From: Jacaranda mimosifolia | Taxonomy: Eukaryota; Streptophyta; Magnoliopsida; Lamiales; Bignoniaceae | Assembly: GCA_018894105.1 (NCBI GenBank) | Contig: CM032121.1 | Span: forward strand, 39,526,230-39,590,229 | DNA length: 64,000 nucleotides | Direction of reading: 5' to 3' | Part shown: positions 58,143 through 64,000 of the stretch, one piece after another | Layout of the letters: each line of letters begins with the position of its first letter | Numbering within the stretch: position 1 is the stretch's first letter | Notes under the pieces: generated by a model | What the model was told of the DNA's origin: nothing | What the model saw: only the letters and a program-made list of their open reading frames with translations | The model's database searches: none | Position numbers and translations under genes: made by a program

Positions 58143-58563
58143 GGGAATGTTTGGTTATGTTTTTTTTTTGTATGATTTTAATATGTATTTTGAGATAATG
58201 AACATTGAAAGTGATATTGAAGAATGTAAAAGTTGTGTTAGGAAATATAATGAATTTTTTATTATATTTTAAAAAATAATTAAAAATTTATTTGGAAAAG
58301 TTTTAGTATGGTTGTTTACATTTTGGGAAGACTTTTTTACTGCAATAGTCAAATCAATACTGTTTTGTTGGATTATTGAGATAAAAATAGAATTGAATAA
58401 TTCTTTAATTATAAAAAAATAAAAAATATATATTAAAAAATGATAACATTTTAAAGATAATGAAGAATAGAAAAAAGTATTTAATTTTTAAAAAAAATAA
58501 ATATATGTTTGATTATATTTTTCAAAACAATTTTGTTTTCGTCAAACACAACCAAACATTCCC
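58143..58563 (+). mobile_element. MITE family B copy upstream of PAT1
   Basis: GGGAATGTTTGGTTATGTTT at the left and CACAACCAAACATTCCC at the right, with the TTTTTTACTGCAATAGTCAA block inside. The right end lies about 20 bp from a possible TATA motif (GCATATAATA, 58,582) of the next gene. Confidence 0.75.
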
Positions 58564-58631
58564 TTCATAATTTAGCAGTATGCATATAATACACAGACCA
58601 TGCTATCTCACTGTAAAACCCACAGGAAATA

Positions 58632-61600
58632 ATGCATGCAGTAATGGCTGTGTTTTGGAAAAATTCCATTGTTTCTTCTCCTTCTCGTCTCATATTCAAC
58701 AAATGCAATTACCCTTCTGAGATTCAGAGTTTTTCTTTCTTTAATCCAAACAACCGACCTTCATTCCTGAGAAAATCATTTCTCCAAACTGATTCCCACC
58801 GCCCCCCACTTCATCTCCCCATTTCTTCCTCCAGAGAAGTATATTTTCTCCCTTTCTTTTTTCTTTTATTGGTAAATGTGAGCTTTACTCTTCATTTCTT
58901 CTGCTTATTTAATTTTTCTGGGTTTTCTTTTTTCAGTTAATTGAGCGCCTGCTGAATAAGGAGGACTTGAGCGAAGAGGAAGCAGAGGGATCGCTTGATT
59001 TCTTGCTAACCGATGGCAACGAAGCTTTAATCAGTGCTTTTCTTGTTCTCCTCAGAGCCAAAGGCGAAACCTTTGAAGAAGTAATGTATCTTTTTGTCCC
59101 TTTTCTTGAATTTCTATGCTTTTTAAGTTAATTTTTGTTGATTGCTTATTATTTTTGTCGTCCATTTGCAATTTAGATTGTGGGTTTGGCGAGGGGTATG
59201 ATAAAATGTTGTAAAAAGATTGAAGGATTGGAAAATGTGGTGGACATAGTTGGAACTGGCGGTGATGGGGCAAATACAGTGAATATCTCAACGGGGGCTG
59301 CCATTCTTGCAGCCGCTTGTGGTGCTAAAGTTGCTAAGGTGAATTATCTTGATTAATTTTAAGTGAAATTTAGATATTTGTGAGGAGTCAATTGTGAAGG
59401 AAAGTCTATAGCTTTTGCCCACTTTCTGTTTTGGCAGCAAGGGAATAGATCGAGTTCTTCTGCTTGTGGAAGTGCAGATGTTCTGGAAAAATTGGGAGTG
59501 GCCATTGAAATGGAGCCTGAGGTTAGTCTGCTGAGGGACCACTTGGAAATGTTTTCGTTTTACTTTTTAGTTTCCAGTGTTTTCAAAAATTGAAAAGTTA
59601 ATTATAGTTTTGGAAATGAAATGATGTCGTATTTGGATGTTCTGTCGAATATAATGAGTAGGGTATTTATAAGATTGAAATTTTAAATGGTTTTATGTTT
59701 TTTATGCATAAAAAGGTTGAATTATAGTACTGTTTCAACAATTATCATTTCTTCATGTCCTAGCTATAAGGTTTCTCAAGTTCCATGTTATTTTGACACC
59801 AAGAAAATTGGGTCAACTATAATCAATTCTTTTGGTCCTTTCTATTGAATTAGGTCAAATATAATAAACTTGGATGCATTGTTTCTCCATTTTACCACAA
59901 AGAGAAAAACTATAAACAATTTGTAGATGTATATTGCTCTTGGGCACTAAAGTGCCTATATTCCTTTACACTAGGGAGTCAAGAGATGTGTGGAAGAAGT
60001 GGGAATTGGATTTATGATGTCTCCAAACTATCATCCAGCGATGAAGACCTTTGCTCCTGTGAGGAGAAAGCTTAGAGTGAAGACTGTATTTAACACCCTA
60101 GGCCCCATGTTAAATCCAGCACGTGTACCGTTTTCAGTGGTTGGGGTCTATAAAGAAGACATGGTAAGTTTGCCTTGTTCAAAAGAATAAGTGTACTTAA
60201 CCATTTATGAGAAGTGAGAACTATTCTTCATGTTAACATTATCTTCTTGATGATTCAATACTACTTACTATACAAACTAAGACATGTCCTACTTGGATAG
60301 GTCAGTAAGATGGCTAAAGCACTACAAAGATATGGAATGAAAAGAGCACTGGTTGTTCATTCTGAGGGCTTGGATGAAATGAGCCCACTTGGTTAGATTC
60401 CCTGTCTTGTTCTCCCTCTCATTTTTGCTCTCTTCAGTCCTGATTTCTCATGAAGTAAAGCTTTTCTGACTCCATCAGGGCCTGGGGTTGTGCTTGATAT
60501 TACTCCTGAAAAGATTGAGAAGTTTTCTTTTGACCCGTGTAAGAACTTCATTTCCCTTTATATGTGTGTCTGTGTGTGTGACGACATCAAGTTTGCGAAT
60601 TCTTGAATATCCTATTGAAGTCACCACTTCATATTTACAGTAGATTTTGGTATTCCTCGCTGCACGTTGGGAGATTTGCAAGGGGGAGGCCCAAAATATA
60701 ATGCCGAGATGCTAAGGCGTGTGCTATCCGGTGAGAAAGGAGCCATTGCAGATGCATTTGTAAGTTATTTCAACTCTTTCTTTATTAAATTATGTACAGT
60801 CTTACCTAGATTCTTACTAAGAGGGTGTTTGTCTAAGTTTATTTAGAAGATCTTACGAGATGTTTTTGAAACTTATAAAATACTAAAGTTTATATTTAAC
60901 ATAAGTTATTGAAGTATTTGAACAAAAAAAAACTTTGGAACTTATAAAATGTTAGTAATAGTAATTTTATAATTAAAATTGTTAAAATTAGAACAGTTTA
61001 CAAGTTTCTAACATTTTATTTTATAAACTTATAAGTTCACCTAACACTTTTTAAATACTGGTCGTCCTAGTAATTAGGTTGTTCATCCATCTCAAATGCT
61101 ATCTAAATATGCTAAATATGGGTGTTGATTTGGGTTAGAACCCATGGGCTCAACCCAACCCACATGATTGTAGGTAGGGTTGAGCCCAAAATTTCATAAA
61201 TGGGTTTAAGTGGATTGAGTTTTAAATAGGTTGTATCAAATTTGGGTTTAAAATGAATTTTAATTGGATTAAAATGGATCCATTAAAAAAATTTAATTAA
61301 TTTAATAAATCATCTTATTATGTTGTAAAATTGTATATTAAATAGAGTGTAGAATCAATAATAATATTACTATAGTTTTTTTGAAATAAGTAAATTAAAT
61401 CAATTTTTTTGTTTTCTATTAGAATCATTTCAAATCTAACCCAACTCATTTTATCTTAACCCATATAGAACCCAATCCACCCATTTGCCATTATTACTGC
61501 TAAACTTACTTGGGTATATCCACAATGTTTAAGGTCTTGAATGCAGCTGCAGCATTGTTTGTCAGTGGGCATGTAACCAACCTAGCTGAAGGAATAGCTC

Positions 61601-61795
61601 TGGCACGTGAAACACATCGGTCGGGCAAAGCTTTGGATACTCTCGACTGGTGGGCTGGGGTCTCAAATGTAAGTTTGATATTCATTTATTTCTGTACTTC
61701 TTTGCATTATGTACTACATTTTTTCTTATTTCTTCTACTGTTATTTCTAAATGCTGTAGAAGGTGAAAGGAGATAAAAGTCATGGTAGATGGTGA
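58632..61795 (+). CDS. PAT1: Anthranilate phosphoribosyltransferase, plastid-targeted
   Basis: Second enzyme of tryptophan synthesis, joining anthranilate and phosphoribosyl pyrophosphate in plastids. Ten exons: 58632-58838, 58937-59080, 59177-59338, 59438-59521, 59975-60163, 60301-60391, 60479-60538, 60641-60759, 61534-61668 and 61760-61795; 408 residues. The first ~69 residues are Ser/Asn/Arg-rich with few acids, fitting a plastid transit peptide. The catalytic part has the helical [16 protein letters not shown] start, GTGGD with NTVNIST (about 143), [43 protein letters not shown] and a VVHSEGLDE segment. A second in-frame ATG at 58,644 could also start. Exon 1 could alternatively extend to 58,871, but the remaining intron would then be only 65 bp. 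Exon 9 follows an AAG acceptor. The last exon encodes only 11 residues. Intron 8 holds a MITE and another repeat. Confidence 0.94.
60820..61050 (+). mobile_element. MITE family A copy in PAT1 intron 8
   Basis: GAGGGTGTTTGTCTAAGTTT at the left with the family interior. The right end TTCACCTAACACTTTTTA is decayed. Confidence 0.6.
61120..61490. repeat. Dispersed repeat with GGGTT/AACCC phrases in PAT1 intron 8
   Basis: TTGGGTTAGAACCCATGGG and AGGGTTGAGCCCAAAATTTC near the left, and TTAACCCATATAGAACCC plus CAATCCACCCATTTG near the right, suggest imperfect inverted ends around an AT-rich core. Probably a non-autonomous element; ends are uncertain. Confidence 0.45.
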
Positions 61796-62054
61796 AAGGA
61801 CGTAGAGTCATTTGTACGTCTGGATTGCGGTGTGATGAAGGGGAAAGATGAGGATTTTTGTTGCCTAACTTGAGGCACTCTTATGGTGCTGTTAAGTAAA
61901 AGGAGAATGTGTAATAATAACAGTAATTGGTCGTATTTGGATAGTAATTTTTATTGTCACTAGTTTGTTACTTTGTGCAAATTGCTTTTGTTTTGGTAAA
62001 TATGAAGCTGCTGAGCAGAACATGTTATGCGTGCATCCTGGATCCAAAGCTCAT
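61796..62054. other. 3' flank of PAT1
   Basis: Probably PAT1 3' UTR followed by spacer. Nothing else recognised. Confidence 0.4.
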
Positions 62055-62562
62055 AAGGTTACAAGTTACTTAAAATATTTTATAAAATATTTAAAAATTT
62101 ACAAGATATTATAAAATATCTAATAAATTATTTAAAAAATATTTTATAAACTCTCAGAATAAAATATGATAAAATCTTATAAATTATTTTTAAAAAAAAG
62201 ATCACTTAGTTCCGTTCATATGCGGAGGAAGAGCGTTCGATCAGCAAACTATTATGCATTCTTTCAAGGGTAGTTGCTTCTAAGCAAACCTCTCCTGGCT
62301 GTCTCTGCACCCCTACCTTTTTTATCACTGAACAATCATTTAGGGGCTTTAGCTGGTGATTCGGGCTATTTTCCTCTCAACAATGAAGCTTATCCCCCAA
62401 CATCGTAAATAGTTCCAAAATTTATTTTTAAGATCTTAACAAATTCTTACAATCTTAACTTACATCATCTTATTTTATCCAAACACTTTAAGAGTTCATT
62501 TTTAAGTTCTAATAGTATTTTATAAGATATTCTAAATAAGTTTAACCAAATACCCTCTTAGT
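62055..62562 (+). mobile_element. MITE family A copy split by plastid-derived DNA
   Basis: Family A-type TTATAAA-rich sequence occurs at 62,055-62,200, and again at 62,405-62,562, where it ends AAGTTTAACCAAATACCCTC. The 200 bp between are a 23S rRNA-like fragment. Confidence 0.55.
62204..62403 (-). pseudogene. Nuclear fragment of plastid 23S rRNA (NUPT)
   Basis: On the minus strand the sequence runs GGGGGATAAGCTTCATTGTT, AGAGGAAAATAGCCC, CACCAGCTAAAGCCCCTAAA, TGCAGAGACAGCCAGGAG, TTTGCTTAGAAGCAACTACC, CTTGAAAGAATGCATAATAG, GATCGAACGCTCTTCC and ATGAACGG. I recognise this order as the bacterial/plastid large-subunit rRNA segment around the GTPase-associated centre (usual form TTGAAAGAGTGCGTAATAGC). 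The many C-to-T and G-to-A type changes mean it is an old, non-functional copy. A mitochondrial LSU source is less likely but not excluded. Confidence 0.8.
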
Positions 62563-62750
62563 GACGAGAATGTTGAAGAAAATCAAATCCACACATACCA
62601 TTCATGTTAAACACAACTGCATTCAGAACAGTCAACACATACTAAGCCAATCGCACGGACATAACAACCCAAACCAGGTAACACAAAATTACCAAGACTT
62701 TATTAGCATAACATCCATACTTGTTGAGCAAAGCAGCAATGCGGACCACT

Positions 62751-63767
62751 CTAAGCAGAAGTTTTGGCAACTGCTCCAGCTTCGGTTAGCAACGGAACAA
62801 GCTTTCCTTCCTTGTGCATCGCAGTTGTTGCTGCAAAATATGCGAGTATTATTTGGACATGGAGCGAAAAAGAACACCAATTGAGTATGCTAATTCACAG
62901 TAACAGTAATGTTGAGCGTAATACCATCACAGCCACCAATGTGCTTCCCACCAACGAACACATTTGGCACAGTGCGCTGTCCGGTCCACTCAGCCAGAGC
63001 AGATTGTATCTCACTTCCATCGCCTTCATGGTTATAGAAACAGATCCAAATTTTCAGTAATCTAATCTTGCATTTACTAATAAAGGTATTTGGAGAAAAA
63101 TCGCATATCAGAAACACGAGTTCAGGCATAAAACATTGAATGATTTTTCACAAACAAAAATTTAACGGCAGCAGTTGTGGAAACTATTAAACAATTCATG
63201 GAAATATAGCCTGGAATTAGAACTAGAAAATTTTCTATTCGAGTAGATTTTCCAATTTCATGAGCAATTCATGGATCTGAATACACTGTCAAAATTCACA
63301 AAAATTGTTTCTAATTTTAAATAAAAAATCTTTGAATCAACGCATACACGCGAGAGAAGAAAGGAACAAAGAACAAACCCTCAGTATCCAGCTCAATCGC
63401 CTTGAAGGAGGCGCCGAGCTCCGTCAGCAATTTCTTCACGCTCACGCAGAACGGACAGTAGCTCTTGCTGCCACCACCAGAGAACAGTACAGATCCATAC
63501 GTCTTTCAGTCAAAAATTTAAATTCACAATTCCACACACAAAATATAATTCCTCCTCCGACAACTTTCTTATTCTCATTAAAATCAAAATTTACTCAACC
63601 TATATTCAACATCCATTACAATTCAAAAAATCACCGAATAACCCTACCTATGTCGTACAAATTTTCAGCTCAAACTTTACTAACATATAAATGCACACTG
63701 AGAGAGATAACCTGAAGACGACGACGGAGTTTGCAGCAACGGTTTCCTTAGCCTTGGGAAGCGCCAT
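62751..63767 (-). CDS. GRXC2: Class I glutaredoxin with CPFC active site (GRXC2-like)
   Basis: Small thiol oxidoreductase that reduces glutathione mixed disulfides, probably cytosolic since no transit peptide is visible. Four exons on the minus strand: 63767-63712, 63467-63379, 63023-62925 and 62830-62751, phases 2, 1, 1; 107 residues. The active site SKSYCPFC has redox cysteines at residues 23 and 26. The glutathione-binding TVPNVFVGG with cis-proline and the GGCD motif follow, then [19 protein letters not shown] is commoner at this position, and CPFC is a conservative variant. Exon 3 uses an AAG acceptor. A TATA motif on the minus strand lies at 63,854-63,862 and a TGGGCC motif near 63,915. 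The symbol is by resemblance to the C2 type. The gene converges with PAT1. An opposite-strand open frame at 63,305-63,715 is a shadow. Confidence 0.93.
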
Positions 63768-63853
63768 ACCTCTCTGTCCTAATCAATCGATTTTTCAACC
63801 TCAATTGAAATGAAAAAAGGTTCACAATCTGCGAACAACCGCTGTAGAGATCG

Positions 63854-63862
63854 ATTTATATG
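63854..63862 (-). promoter_or_regulatory. TATA box of the glutaredoxin gene
   Basis: CATATAAAT on the minus strand, about 90 bp upstream of the ATG at 63,767, which predicts a leader of about 60 nt. A GGCCCA site II motif is about 55 bp further upstream. Confidence 0.5.
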
Positions 63863-64000
63863 TATAATGGAAGATTGGGAGAGAAAAAGGTGAAGTAAAT
63901 GGAAGGAAATTGAATGGGCCAATATGCCAAAAAGCCTGGTCCACTATTTATGAAAAATGGTCCTGTATTCTGGGTAATCAAGTCGGCCGGCCCCGCATGG

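Noticed and set aside
63305..63715. 136-codon plus-strand frame
   Set aside because: Antisense to glutaredoxin exon 2 and its introns; no domain.

Overview
The window is nuclear DNA of a flowering plant, most likely a eudicot. The evidence is split genes with GT-AG introns in an AT-rich background, plant-specific gene families (clade I shaggy/GSK3 kinase, domains-rearranged methyltransferase, WW-domain DEAD-box helicase, MYB98-type R2R3-MYB, plastid-type anthranilate phosphoribosyltransferase) and many small non-autonomous transposons. The protein wording feels asterid, possibly Lamiales, but that is a weak inference. No operons, CRISPR arrays, tRNA genes or viral genes were seen.

Layout. 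1-10,650: two minus-strand polygalacturonase genes. The first is partial and runs off the left edge; the second is complete with seven exons. 10,650-18,200: gene-poor DNA with SINE-like copies and MITEs. 18,200-39,300: three plus-strand regulatory or housekeeping genes, namely an SK13-like GSK3 kinase, a DRM2-type de novo DNA methyltransferase and a DEAD-box RNA helicase with an N-terminal WW domain and an RGG/RS tail. 40,900-45,700: a plus-strand MYB98-like transcription factor converging on a minus-strand tRNA m1A58 methyltransferase catalytic subunit (TRM61). 45,900-52,100: a repeat block with a solo LTR, a SINE with a nested insertion and a long foldback. 52,100-64,000: a plus-strand multi-pass membrane protein, plus-strand anthranilate phosphoribosyltransferase (tryptophan pathway), and a minus-strand glutaredoxin at the right edge.

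The neighbours share no pathway; this is ordinary plant gene order. I reconstructed exon by exon from splice sites, reading-frame phase and protein homology, so boundaries are predictions.

I found no convincing undescribed biological system. The structure not explained by genes is mobile or rearranged DNA: two inverted solo LTRs of one family with intact target duplications, one of them nested in a MITE; a 620-bp foldback whose arms extend beyond the MITE it contains; a decayed plastid 23S rRNA fragment inside another MITE; a five-unit 116-bp tandem repeat in an intron; a GC-rich block with a potential in-frame cryptic exon in the helicase gene; and a DRM start codon that is exactly the last three bases of its exon.
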